64,000 nucleotides of DNA from an uncultured SAR116 cluster alpha proteobacterium. GTDB taxonomy: Bacteria; Pseudomonadota; Alphaproteobacteria; Puniceispirillales; Marisalimonadaceae. The stretch spans positions 27,010-91,009 of the forward strand of contig CACMTN010000008.1 in NCBI GenBank assembly GCA_902616615.1, given 5' to 3'. Shown here in pieces: positions 53,553-62,428 of this stretch; the first letter of the stretch is position 1; every line of letters begins with the position of its first letter. A program made the translations under genes and the position numbers. The notes below the pieces were generated by a model. It did not search any database and had not been told where the DNA came from. It saw nothing but the letters and a program-made list of their open reading frames with translations.

Positions 53553-54461
53553 ATGAGTGAACCGATAGCTTTTATTGGTCTTGGCGCAATGGGAGGACCA
53601 ATGGCTCTAAATATTATAAAAAAGGGAACAAATTTATCTGTCTATGACATAGAAAAAGAAAAGATGCAGCCCCACATCAAGTCAGGAGCTGTTCCAGGAA
53701 ATAGTATTAAAGATACTGTTGAGGATGCAGAAATTATTGTAACAATGTTGCCATCTACAGAAAATGTAAAATCCGTAATAACCGACCCTGATGGTGTTTT
53801 GTCATACATAAAGCCTGGATCGATTATATTAGATATGAGTACAATTGCACCAACAGGAACTGATGAAATATATGAAATATGCAAACAAAAAGATATTGAT
53901 TTTATAGATGCTCCAGTTGGCAGGTTAGTAAGTCACGCAATCTCTGGTGATTCTCTTTTTATGGTAGGATGTGATAACGAGGAAGCTTTTAAAAAAATTG
54001 AACCATTACTTAATGCAATGGGAAGCACTATTATAAGATGTGGGAAAGTTGGGTCAGGAATAAGAGCAAAAGTTGTTAATAATTTTCAAATACTAAGTAT
54101 TGCTCAAATAACTGCTGAAGCCCTTACACTTGCTCAAAAAATTGGTTTAGATTTAAATACATTTAAAGAAGTAAATGCTGGAACAACTGCTAATAATGGA
54201 CAGTTCCATATTAATTTTTTATCAAAAGTACTTAAAAATGATATTGAACCAGGGTTTACAATTGATCTTGCTCACAAAGACATGGGGTTGGCAATTGAGA
54301 CGGCAAATAGTTTTAGAGTTGGTTTACCAGTTGGTTCATCAGTCCAAGCAGTTTATGGTCAAGCAAGATCCGGTAAATTTGCAAAAAAAGATTTTAGCGC
54401 ATTACTTGATTATGCTTGTGAACTTGCTGAAGTTGATCCACCAAGAATTAAAAAAAGTTAA
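53553..54461 (+). CDS. Beta-hydroxyacid dehydrogenase, YihU-like (sulfolactaldehyde/tartronate-semialdehyde reductase-type)
   Basis: 302 residues with GGGAGA before ATG 53553. The cofactor loop is GLGAMGGP (9-16), the substrate motif DAPVGRLVSHAISG (119-132), and catalytic Lys173 with Asn176-Asn177 in KVVNN. The motifs DAPVGR, GF.IDLAHKDMGLA and the GIRAKVVNN region resemble the E. coli 3-sulfolactaldehyde reductase YihU, including Arg124, which corresponds to YihU's sulfonate-binding Arg. The serine that follows the Asn pair in YihU is Ile180 here, so the substrate may differ. 3-hydroxyisobutyrate or tartronate semialdehyde are alternatives. It heads the 53.5-58.3 kb locus. Confidence 0.78.
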   Translation: MSEPIAFIGLGAMGGPMALNIIKKGTNLSVYDIEKEKMQPHIKSGAVPGNSIKDTVEDAEIIVTMLPSTENVKSVITDPDGVLSYIKPGSIILDMSTIAPTGTDEIYEICKQKDIDFIDAPVGRLVSHAISGDSLFMVGCDNEEAFKKIEPLLNAMGSTIIRCGKVGSGIRAKVVNNFQILSIAQITAEALTLAQKIGLDLNTFKEVNAGTTANNGQFHINFLSKVLKNDIEPGFTIDLAHKDMGLAIETANSFRVGLPVGSSVQAVYGQARSGKFAKKDFSALLDYACELAEVDPPRIKKS

Positions 54462-54478
54462 TTATCTGTCTTTTAAAT

Positions 54479-55252
54479 CTATACAACAGGACACAAACCA
54501 CCATCTAAATTTATAGCAGTTCCTGTAATATATGAACTTCTTTTAGAAGATAGAAATGCAACTAGGTTAGCGTAGTCAATTTCCTCACCAACCATACCCA
54601 TAGGAACTTTTTTTGATAGTTCATTATAAAAGTCTTCAATACTTCCTGATCCAGCTCTACGTTCCCATTGAGCACTTTTAATTAGTCCAATACATATTGT
54701 GTTAACTCTTATTTGATCTTTTGCATATTGATTAGCAAGAGATTTTGTCAAGTTTATACCAGCAGCTCTAGTAACAGTAGTTGGTAATGATCCAGCGTTA
54801 GGGGCTTTTCCGCCTCCAATTGTGGCATTTATTATAACTCCACCATTATTCGATTTCATATAAGGTATTGCTAAACGACACATTCTTATCGTAGACATTA
54901 ATTTTAGATTTATATCATCTTCCCAGTTTTTATCAGTAACATCCTCAAAAAATGCAGCTGCCGATGCCCCAGCATTGTTGACTAATACATCTATCTTTTT
55001 ATATTTAGCAATAGTTCCTTCAACTAACTTTTTACTATCGTCTGGATTGCTAACGTCTGCTTTTATCGGCAAAACCTCATTTCCTGTTTTTTCTGTAATT
55101 ATTTTAGCTTTTTCGTATAAATAATCTCCCCTTCTTCCACAAATAACAACATGTGCTCCTTCAGATGATAATAATTCAGCTGATGCGTAACCCAAACCAT
55201 CACTTCCACCAGTGATTAATATTACTTTATCTTTTAGGCCTAAATCGTACAT
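54479..55252 (-). CDS. Atypical SDR lacking the catalytic Tyr and Lys
   Basis: 257 residues with an intact Rossmann loop, TGGSDGLG (14-21), and NNAGAS. At the place of the YxxxK motif the sequence reads LPTTVTRAAG, giving Thr158 and Arg162 instead of Tyr and Lys, and the active-site serine region is NAT (Thr144). It may have lost classical oxidoreductase activity, acting as a binding or structural protein, or it may use another mechanism. It is the last gene of the ComD-ComE-Gfo/Idh-SDR operon, 22 bp after the Gfo/Idh gene. Confidence 0.85.
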   Translation of the reverse strand: MYDLGLKDKVILITGGSDGLGYASAELLSSEGAHVVICGRRGDYLYEKAKIITEKTGNEVLPIKADVSNPDDSKKLVEGTIAKYKKIDVLVNNAGASAAAFFEDVTDKNWEDDINLKLMSTIRMCRLAIPYMKSNNGGVIINATIGGGKAPNAGSLPTTVTRAAGINLTKSLANQYAKDQIRVNTICIGLIKSAQWERRAGSGSIEDFYNELSKKVPMGMVGEEIDYANLVAFLSSKRSSYITGTAINLDGGLCPVV

Positions 55253-55274
55253 GTTATTTCTCCAAATTTTATGA

Positions 55275-56318
55275 TCATATCTTAATTATACTACTTAATT
55301 TAGCTGACTCAAGAATTGAAAGTGCTACCTTAAGTGTTCTTTTCGCGTCAAAAGCGTTTGTAATGGGGTCTACTTTTTTATTAATCACATCAATGAAATG
55401 GTTGATTTGGGAAATGTAAGGATCGACTTCATCTAAATCATAATTAAAGCTCTCTAACTCACTTTCCCAATTATCTCCTTCATTTTTGTAACTCCATAGC
55501 TTAAGATTTGGAAATTCTAATGAGCCTTGTGTGCCAACTATTCTTAGATTATTTTCTTTTAGATGAGGTAAATTGATATTTTCGCCCGTCCCAGTCTCCC
55601 AAGACCAAGGAGAAGTACCACTATCACTTATTAAAAAATTACCTATAAGCCCTTGTTCAAATCTCAAATTTGCAGAAATAATATCTTCTTTTTCAAAATT
55701 ATTTATATTATTTGATGAGAATGCCGAAACCTCTGTAATTTCTCCAAATATAAATCTTAGATAATCAATATCATGAATAAGATTAGTTATTACTGGACCA
55801 GCACTAATTTCTTTTCTCCATTCAGGTAAAAAATATTCTTCATCTTTTCTTAGCGCCCAAATACCAGATAGCCCAACAACTTTTCCAATTCTTTTTTCAT
55901 GAATAATTTCTTTTGTTTTTAATACTATTGGATTAAATCGTCTTTGATGACCAACCAAAACAGAACAATTATTTAGTTGTGCAATCTTCTCAATTTGATT
56001 AGCTTCAGATGATGTGGCTGAAATAGGTTTTTCAATCAAAACGTCTAATCCTAAATTCAATGCTGATATTGCATTTTCATGGTGCAAAATAGTAGGAGTA
56101 GAGATAATTACACCATCAACTTTAGTAGATTTTTTTAATTCATCAAGATCATCAAATAATGATATTTTATTATCATTACAAAATGATCTTGCTTCCTCAC
56201 TTAAATCAACTACTCCACATAGGTTTAAATTTTCTATTGTATTGATAGCCATTAAATGGCGTTTACCAATAGTTCCTATGCCCATAATGGCAAGATTAAT
56301 CATTTGATTATTTTGCAT
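55275..56318 (-). CDS. Gfo/Idh/MocA family oxidoreductase
   Basis: 347 residues. The N-terminal NAD domain starts LAIMGIGTIGKRH, with IISTPTILHHENAI and EKPISATSSEAN (the Lys in EKP). The C-terminal alpha/beta domain contains GHQRRFNP and a LIHDIDYLRFIFG His-Asp pattern. Members oxidise or reduce sugars, inositols or related compounds. Its start overlaps the ComE-like stop by one base (TAATG), so it is translationally coupled to that subunit. A role in generating or removing the decarboxylase substrate is inferred. Confidence 0.86.
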   Translation of the reverse strand: MQNNQMINLAIMGIGTIGKRHLMAINTIENLNLCGVVDLSEEARSFCNDNKISLFDDLDELKKSTKVDGVIISTPTILHHENAISALNLGLDVLIEKPISATSSEANQIEKIAQLNNCSVLVGHQRRFNPIVLKTKEIIHEKRIGKVVGLSGIWALRKDEEYFLPEWRKEISAGPVITNLIHDIDYLRFIFGEITEVSAFSSNNINNFEKEDIISANLRFEQGLIGNFLISDSGTSPWSWETGTGENINLPHLKENNLRIVGTQGSLEFPNLKLWSYKNEGDNWESELESFNYDLDEVDPYISQINHFIDVINKKVDPITNAFDAKRTLKVALSILESAKLSSIIKI

Positions 56319-56887
56319 TATGATTTAAGAGTGCTCATAAATCTATTTATTGAAACCGATCCATCAAATGAATGTGGAAAAACCAAGGGTGTTGCCTTTG
56401 CTTGACATTTTGCAACAACAAGTGAAGGACCTTCTTCTTCATAAATAGTTTTTATTATCCTGTCATAGTCTTTTTCACTATGTATTGTGTAAGAGTTAGC
56501 AATTCCAGAACCTTTAGCCACAATTTCAAGATCTGTTTTTCCAGCGGTTGCAGTAGGTTGACTTCCTGTTTCAACATAAGATTCATTATCCATAACTATA
56601 ATAGTAAGGTTAGTAACTGGATGATTTGCCACTGTAGCAATTGAACCAAGGCTCATTAAAGTATCTCCATCTCCAGTAAACAAAAGAATTCTTAAATCTG
56701 GTTGTGCCATAGCTAAACCTAACGCAAAAGGTATTGCCTGCCCCATTGCTCCAATAAAACCAAAATTCGCTTTATCATCGCCGCCAGACATTAAATCCCA
56801 TGTTGAAGTTCCTAGGCCACTAACAACTCTAAGGTTTGATTGTCTATTTTTTAAAATTTTTTGAACAAAAGGTCTTCTTTCAATCAT
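56318..56887 (-). CDS. TPP-dependent decarboxylase, C-terminal (ComE-like sulfopyruvate/phosphonopyruvate decarboxylase) subunit
   Basis: 189 residues. The TPP/Mg motif is GDGDTLMSLG (72-81) through Asn101 in VMDNESY, and FIGAMGQAIPFALGLA (44-59) is typical of the beta chain. TGSQPTAT (107-114) is like that in sulfopyruvate and phosphonopyruvate decarboxylases. It pairs with the N-terminal-type subunit encoded just upstream, 5 bp apart. The split-subunit form resembles ComDE. The substrate cannot be fixed, but sulfopyruvate to sulfoacetaldehyde is the leading hypothesis. Confidence 0.83.
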   Translation of the reverse strand: MIERRPFVQKILKNRQSNLRVVSGLGTSTWDLMSGGDDKANFGFIGAMGQAIPFALGLAMAQPDLRILLFTGDGDTLMSLGSIATVANHPVTNLTIIVMDNESYVETGSQPTATAGKTDLEIVAKGSGIANSYTIHSEKDYDRIIKTIYEEEGPSLVVAKCQAKATPLVFPHSFDGSVSINRFMSTLKS

Positions 56888-56892
56888 AATAT

Positions 56893-57420
56893 TTATCCAT
56901 TTTTAAATTGTTTTGCGCCAATCATTTTTTGAGATAACAAAACTGCTGCAGAACGATTGGTATTAAATGCAAATCTTGCAGCAGCATCTACTGTTGACCC
57001 GACTTCTTCTTTATAATCAGCTCTAAAAACTTTAACGTCCATTGCTTCCAAAACTTTTGGGGTTCCTAATCCCATTGGAACTTGCCATGGAACAAATTCT
57101 CCCCATTCACCTCTCATAGAAACTAAAGTTAAGAATGGGATTCTACAAATATTTGGTAAAGCAAGGGCATTTATACAATTTCCTACACCACTTGACTGCA
57201 TTAGCAGTGCGCTTTTTCTACCTCCAGCAAATGCGCCACAAGATAAACCAACTCCGTCTTGTTCAGTTGTAAGTGTTACAACATCAATTTCATTATCTTT
57301 TTCACAGAGATTTATTAGAGGTGTATGTCCGGCATCAGGAACATGAGAAACCATTGTAATATCTAATTCTTTGAAAACTTTGTAAATATCATTACGCCAG
57401 TCTTTAATCGCACCCTCCAT
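56893..57420 (-). CDS. TPP-dependent decarboxylase, N-terminal (ComD-like sulfopyruvate/phosphonopyruvate decarboxylase) subunit
   Basis: 175 residues. The cofactor-activating Glu53 lies in TEQDGVGLSCGAFAGG (52-67), followed by LLMQSSGVGNCINALA, both diagnostic of the alpha chain. The C-terminal half shows FLTLVSMRGEWGE, as in phosphonopyruvate/sulfopyruvate decarboxylases. It begins the reverse operon with ComE-like, Gfo/Idh and SDR genes and lies 155 bp from the divergent SDR gene. Acetolactate synthase is excluded by length and split form. Confidence 0.83.
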   Translation of the reverse strand: MEGAIKDWRNDIYKVFKELDITMVSHVPDAGHTPLINLCEKDNEIDVVTLTTEQDGVGLSCGAFAGGRKSALLMQSSGVGNCINALALPNICRIPFLTLVSMRGEWGEFVPWQVPMGLGTPKVLEAMDVKVFRADYKEEVGSTVDAAARFAFNTNRSAAVLLSQKMIGAKQFKNG

Positions 57421-57575
57421 AGTTTAATCCGTTTGTTTGTAATGAGAATAATGTTAAATTTTATTTAAAAAAATTCAAGTTTATACATTAGTGTAGTATG
57501 TAAAATTATGTAACTATTTTTTCGTAGAATTTTTAGAAATCGTTTTAACAATTTACTTATAGGGAATAATTTTAA

Positions 57576-58322
57576 ATGACAGAAAATAAAGGAAAAGTTG
57601 CTATAGTCACTGGCGCTGCTAAAAATATTGGTAGAGCAACTTGTGATAGTCTTTCGAAGTTAGGCTTTAATGTTTTAGTCCACGCAAACTCTGACAAAGA
57701 GGGTGCTATGGAAACACTAGAAATTGTAAAAAAAAATGGAGTTAATGCTGACATTTTCATTGGTGACTTAATGAATGAAGATACATCACGTCATCTTGTA
57801 GATGCTGGATCAAAATTAGGGAATGTTTCAATTTTAGTAAATAATGCATCACAAAGAGAGTTCAATAAATTTGATGATATGTCATTTGATCAATGGAGAT
57901 TTGTATTATCTATTAATCTAGATACATTATTTCATACTTGTAAGGCAGTAATTCCACAAATGAAAAAAAATAATTGGGGAAGAATTGTAAATCTTGGAGG
58001 ATTGTCAGCACATATCAGTGCAATAGGAAGAGCCCATGTTATAACATCAAAATCAGCAGTAGTTGGTTTTTCAAGAGCTTTAGCAATGGAATATGCTGAG
58101 GTAGGCATTACTGTTAATACAGTTGTGCCAGGGTTGATTGATACCGTTAGAGGTGCTTCTGCAGGAAGAAGCCTTGTACATCCATCTCATTCAAATCCTC
58201 CTATTGGAAGAAAAGGTTATCCTGTTGAAGTAGCTACTATGATTTCTAATTTATGTGGTCCTAATTCTGATTTTATAACTGGACAAACAATTCATGTTAA
58301 TGGTGGAAGTTATTTTCCTTAA
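57576..58322 (+). CDS. Atypical SDR lacking the catalytic Ser and Tyr
   Basis: 248 residues. The Rossmann loop TGAAKNIG (12-19), NNASQRE and the HVNGG ending are normal. At YxxxK the sequence reads RAHVITSK, so the Tyr position is Val155 while Lys159 is kept, and the serine region reads NLGGLS (Gly at the usual Ser). Several SDRs with RAHV..K are known but their chemistry is not well defined. It starts an operon with the EamA gene, 11 bp downstream, and is divergent from the ComD-like gene. Together with 54479 it makes two atypical SDRs in one locus. Confidence 0.87.
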   Translation: MTENKGKVAIVTGAAKNIGRATCDSLSKLGFNVLVHANSDKEGAMETLEIVKKNGVNADIFIGDLMNEDTSRHLVDAGSKLGNVSILVNNASQREFNKFDDMSFDQWRFVLSINLDTLFHTCKAVIPQMKKNNWGRIVNLGGLSAHISAIGRAHVITSKSAVVGFSRALAMEYAEVGITVNTVVPGLIDTVRGASAGRSLVHPSHSNPPIGRKGYPVEVATMISNLCGPNSDFITGQTIHVNGGSYFP

Positions 58323-58333
58323 AATATTAAACA

Positions 58334-59236
58334 ATGAATAATATAAAAAATAGACCTGTTGATTTTCTAGCTGCATCTTTTTTAATAATATTTTCAATTT
58401 TATTGGGCTTAAACCAAGTTATGGTTAAGTTAGTTAACGAAGGTATGCATCCCGTTTTTCAGGTAGCCTTAAGATCCACTTTTGCAATCTTTCCAATTTT
58501 AATTTATTGCTACATTTTAAAAAAGAAAATTATAATTAACAACGGTAGTTTAATACCTGGCATTATTGCAGGAATATTATTTGCTATAGAGTTTATTTTT
58601 TTGTTTACAGCCTTAGACTACTCAACAGTCACACGCGTATCATTAATTTTTTATACAATGCCTGTGTGGCTTACTTTAGCTGCACATTTTTTAATAGAAA
58701 ATGATAAACTCAATTTAAACAAACTATTAGGTTTAATAATTGCATTAGTAGGATTATTTCTAGCTGTTTATGAACCAACTACTGGTTATGATACATCACA
58801 ATTCTATGGAGATGCATTTTCATTTTTGGCAAGTCTATGCTGGGCAACAATAGCGATAATGCTAAAAACCACGCGTCTTTCAAACGCGACACCTGAAACA
58901 CAACTATTATATCAACTAGTTGTTTCTGGAATTATTTTATTACCTTTATCAATGCAATTAAATGATTACGTTAGAAATATCGATCTAGATTTAATATTAA
59001 TTTTTTCTTTTCAAGTAATTGTAATTATGTGTATGGGGTTTATTGGATGGTTATGGATAATGTCAAGATACTCTGCAAGTAGCACTAGTTCGTTTGCATT
59101 TTTAACACCAATATTTGGCGTGTTATTTGGGTGGTTAATTATGGATGATCCAATAAATAAACAAATTTACTTATCTTTATTTTTTACTTGTCTTGGCATC
59201 TATCTAATAAATAAAAGAGGTTCAAAATCAATCTGA
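58334..59236 (+). CDS. EamA/DMT superfamily transporter
   Basis: 300 residues with about ten hydrophobic helices in two repeats, including FYTMPVWLTLAAHFLIEN in repeat 1 and FAFLTPIFGVLFGWLIMDD in repeat 2, typical EamA motifs. It follows the atypical SDR after 11 bp. If the locus handles a sulfonate or sugar acid, this could export a product or import a substrate; the family also exports amino acids and purines. It is convergent with the DEAD-box gene. Confidence 0.85.
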   Translation: MNNIKNRPVDFLAASFLIIFSILLGLNQVMVKLVNEGMHPVFQVALRSTFAIFPILIYCYILKKKIIINNGSLIPGIIAGILFAIEFIFLFTALDYSTVTRVSLIFYTMPVWLTLAAHFLIENDKLNLNKLLGLIIALVGLFLAVYEPTTGYDTSQFYGDAFSFLASLCWATIAIMLKTTRLSNATPETQLLYQLVVSGIILLPLSMQLNDYVRNIDLDLILIFSFQVIVIMCMGFIGWLWIMSRYSASSTSSFAFLTPIFGVLFGWLIMDDPINKQIYLSLFFTCLGIYLINKRGSKSI

Positions 59237-59239
59237 CAT

Positions 59240-61084
59240 TTATGGTTTTTTGTTCTTAACTCTAATTTTTTTGGATCTTTTATTATTTTTTTTATCCTTG
59301 CTTAGTTTAGAAGTATCACTCCCAGGCTTAGTTCTTTTTTCTATTTTTTTCCACCTATCAGATTTTCTTTTACCTTTGAAATCAATATTTTTAGGTTTAT
59401 TCAATACCTCTTCGTCTTTATCTTTTAAAAATAATTTTGAATTTCTTCTTTTTTTATTTTGTGAATGTTGAGATGTTGCTCTATCAAGTTTTGGCGGATT
59501 TTTTAATAATTTTACCATAATATGTCGTTCTATTGGCTTTTTATCATTTACAAACTTAAGCAATGAGTTAGAGGTTTGTTGTGAAATTTCAACATAAGTA
59601 ACTTTTGTTTGTATTTTAATAGAACCAATATCTCTTTTTAAGAGATTTCCAGCTTTACAGAGCATTGCTACTAACCATCTTGGTTCAGCTGTATCATCTC
59701 GCCCAACAGACAGCTCAAACCATACACTTTTAGTAAAAGTAAAATTTTTTGAGTTTGTATCTCTTTTATCGGAAGGATTTTTTAAATCCTCTGGAACAGA
59801 TAAATCCTTGCTAACTAGTCTGTAGTAGGCAACCGCAAGCTGATTTATTGTGTTTTTTGAAATTAATTCGTCTACAAAACCTTGCTCTTCTGCTTCTATT
59901 GGATCTTCAAAAATTTTATTTTCTAGAATTCTTTTTTTATCTTCGATTAAAATTTCTTCTCTAGTTGGAGGCAAAGTCCAATGAGGCTTTATATTTGCTT
60001 GACCAAATAAACGTTCAGCAGTTCTATTTCTATTTTGAGGTACAAGAATTACACAAACACCTTTTCTTCCAGCTCTTCCTGTTCTTCCACTTCTATGAAG
60101 TAATGTATCTGACGTTCTTGGTATATCCGCATGAATGACTAAATCAAGATTTGGTAAATCCAGTCCCCTAGCAGCAACATCTGTAGCAACACACACCCTT
60201 GCTTTTGAAGATCTCATTGCTTGTAAAGCCATATTTCTTTCGTTTTGGCTTAATTCACCTGAAAGAGCTACTGCCGAAATACCTCTATTTGTTAAACGAC
60301 TAGTCATGTGATTAACGGCCATTCTAGTGGCACAAAAGATTATAGAATTTGTAGCTTCGTAATATCTAAGGGTATTAATAATAGCATTTTCTTGATCACT
60401 TGATACAATTTTGAATGCTTTATATTCAATATCAGCATGTTGTGTATTAGATTTACCAACAGTAATTCTAACGGCATCTTTTTGATAATCTTTTGCGAGC
60501 TTTGCAATAGTCTTTGGAACAGTTGCTGAAAACATTAATGTCTGTTTTTCTTCAGGTGTAGTATTCAAAATAGCTTCTAAATCTTCTTTGAAACCCATAT
60601 CTAACATCTCATCAGCTTCGTCAAGAACAACGGTTTTGATATCCTTAAGTTTTAATTTATCATTCTCTATATGGTCTCTTAATCTTCCAGGAGTGCCAAC
60701 AATAATATTAGGTTTCATCTCTAAGTTTCGTTTTTCAGCACGAATATCCATTCCTCCAACACATGAAGTGATTTTTGCCTCACAACTATCAAGAAGCCAA
60801 GTTAACTCGTTTTTAACTTGCAAAGCCAATTCTCGGGTAGGAACAATTATAAGAGCTTGTGGTAATTTCGATTTCTTAAAATAATTATCTTTTCCAAGTA
60901 TGTTTTCTACTATTGAAAAACCAAAAGCAATAGTTTTACCTGAACCAGTTTGTGCGGAGACTAATAAATCTAATCCTGAATAATTTTTTTTTATAACTTC
61001 TTCTTGAACAGGTGTTAATTTATCATAACCTCTCTTTATCATTGCCTCGGCTAGTGCCTCAGGAACTCCATTTTTTTTTATCAT
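59240..61084 (-). CDS. DEAD-box RNA helicase with DbpA-like RNA-binding and lysine-rich tail
   Basis: 614 residues. All motifs are present: Q motif near 20-28, AQTGSGKT (44-51), DEAD (155-158), SAT (186-188) and the HRSGRTGRAGRKG block near 325. A DbpA-like RNA-binding domain occupies about 455-525 (PRWLVAMLCKAG, VTYVEISQQTSN) and a Lys/Arg-rich tail fills about 545-614. The DbpA domain binds 23S rRNA hairpin 92 in E. coli, so ribosome assembly is likely, perhaps at low temperature. A 160-bp leader lies between it and the divergent flavoprotein gene, compatible with cold regulation. Confidence 0.9.
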   Translation of the reverse strand: MIKKNGVPEALAEAMIKRGYDKLTPVQEEVIKKNYSGLDLLVSAQTGSGKTIAFGFSIVENILGKDNYFKKSKLPQALIIVPTRELALQVKNELTWLLDSCEAKITSCVGGMDIRAEKRNLEMKPNIIVGTPGRLRDHIENDKLKLKDIKTVVLDEADEMLDMGFKEDLEAILNTTPEEKQTLMFSATVPKTIAKLAKDYQKDAVRITVGKSNTQHADIEYKAFKIVSSDQENAIINTLRYYEATNSIIFCATRMAVNHMTSRLTNRGISAVALSGELSQNERNMALQAMRSSKARVCVATDVAARGLDLPNLDLVIHADIPRTSDTLLHRSGRTGRAGRKGVCVILVPQNRNRTAERLFGQANIKPHWTLPPTREEILIEDKKRILENKIFEDPIEAEEQGFVDELISKNTINQLAVAYYRLVSKDLSVPEDLKNPSDKRDTNSKNFTFTKSVWFELSVGRDDTAEPRWLVAMLCKAGNLLKRDIGSIKIQTKVTYVEISQQTSNSLLKFVNDKKPIERHIMVKLLKNPPKLDRATSQHSQNKKRRNSKLFLKDKDEEVLNKPKNIDFKGKRKSDRWKKIEKRTKPGSDTSKLSKDKKNNKRSKKIRVKNKKP

Positions 61085-61245
61085 TATAAACTTTCAGTTT
61101 CTAAGAGACGATTTAAGAAACACTTTTTTATATTTCTTTTAAATTAACTAGACTGTTCTTTTAATCTTCAATATCAATAAAGTAAAGTATTAGAAACTTT
61201 ATTTATATTACCGCCTTAAATTAAAGATAAAGAAATAATTGAATA

Positions 61246-62427
61246 ATGAGTAAAAAATTTGATGTTATTATCATTGGAGCCGGAGCTGCTGGTTTAATGT
61301 GTGCAATTGAAGCAGGAAAAAGAAATAAAAAAGTCCTTATAATAGAGCATACTTCTAAGATCGCTGAAAAAATAAGAATTTCAGGAGGAGGTAGGTGTAA
61401 CTTTACCAATATATATAGCAATTATGAAAATTTTTTATCAAACAACAAGCATTTTTGTAAATCTGCTTTTTCAAAATACACACAAAATGATTTTATAGAT
61501 TTGGTTAAAAAATATAAAATTAAATTTCATGAAAAGAAATTAGGCCAACTTTTTTGTAATAATTCCGCAAAAGATATTATTGAAATGTTAATTACTGAAT
61601 GTGAAAATCAAAAAGTTGAGATTAAAATAAATACTGAAATCAAATCAATAATCCGTAAAGAAAATTTATATACATTAAGAACATTGTATCAGAAATTTGA
61701 ATGTTCATCTCTTGTAATTGCTACAGGTGGATTATCAATACCCAAAATAGGCGCGTCTGATTTTGGATATCAAATTGCCCATCAGTTTAACCTAAAAGTT
61801 ACTAACCTTTATCCAGCTCTTGTCCCATTTACTTTTAAAGACGATATATTAGAGTTTTGCAAATCGCTAGCAGGTATTTCAATTGAAGCTTCAGTTAAAA
61901 TAAATAAAACAATTTTTAATGAAGGTTTAATCTTTACTCACAGGGGTATTAGTGGACCATCAATTTTACAAATTTCATCTTACTGGAAACCTGAAAGCAC
62001 TATTGAAGTAAACTTAATACCACAAAATTCAATGGATAAAACGCTAATTGAAAGAAGAATAAAAACACCAAGACAAAATATATCAAATGTTTTATCAGAT
62101 TTTCTTCCAAATAAATTAGCAACAGCCATAACTAATTTTCTTAATACAAATCTAAAAATAGGAGAGGCTTCTAATGATACACTTAAAAAAATTTCTAACT
62201 TTATAAATTATTTTACTGTTTTACCAACTGGTACTGAAGGTTACAAGACTGCAGAAGTTACATTAGGTGGTATCGACACAAATGAAATTAATTCATCAAC
62301 AATGGAATGTAAAAAATATTCAGGATTATATTTTATTGGAGAAGTCGTTGATGTTACTGGACATTTAGGCGGACATAATTTCCAATGGGCTTGGTCAAGT
62401 GGTTATGTTGCAGGTCAAAATGTTTAG
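61246..62427 (+). CDS. HI0933/YhiN family NAD(P)/FAD-dependent flavoprotein
   Basis: 393 residues. The FAD loop IIIGAGAAGLMCAIEAG is at the N-terminus, followed by KIRISGGGRCNFTN (about 41-54), the family signature, and a C-terminal GEVVDVTGHLGGHNFQWAWSSG FAD motif. The function is unproven; members are called BaiN-like or aminoacetone-oxidase-like. It is a stand-alone forward gene ending one base before the LysR stop. The family assignment is strong; the reaction is not. Confidence 0.9.
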   Translation: MSKKFDVIIIGAGAAGLMCAIEAGKRNKKVLIIEHTSKIAEKIRISGGGRCNFTNIYSNYENFLSNNKHFCKSAFSKYTQNDFIDLVKKYKIKFHEKKLGQLFCNNSAKDIIEMLITECENQKVEIKINTEIKSIIRKENLYTLRTLYQKFECSSLVIATGGLSIPKIGASDFGYQIAHQFNLKVTNLYPALVPFTFKDDILEFCKSLAGISIEASVKINKTIFNEGLIFTHRGISGPSILQISSYWKPESTIEVNLIPQNSMDKTLIERRIKTPRQNISNVLSDFLPNKLATAITNFLNTNLKIGEASNDTLKKISNFINYFTVLPTGTEGYKTAEVTLGGIDTNEINSSTMECKKYSGLYFIGEVVDVTGHLGGHNFQWAWSSGYVAGQNV

Positions 62428-62428
62428 A

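Noticed and set aside
54175..54516. 113-residue forward ORF
   Set aside because: It is a shifted frame over the 3' end of the YihU-like gene; its composition (Q/L/K runs) is typical of a shadow frame.
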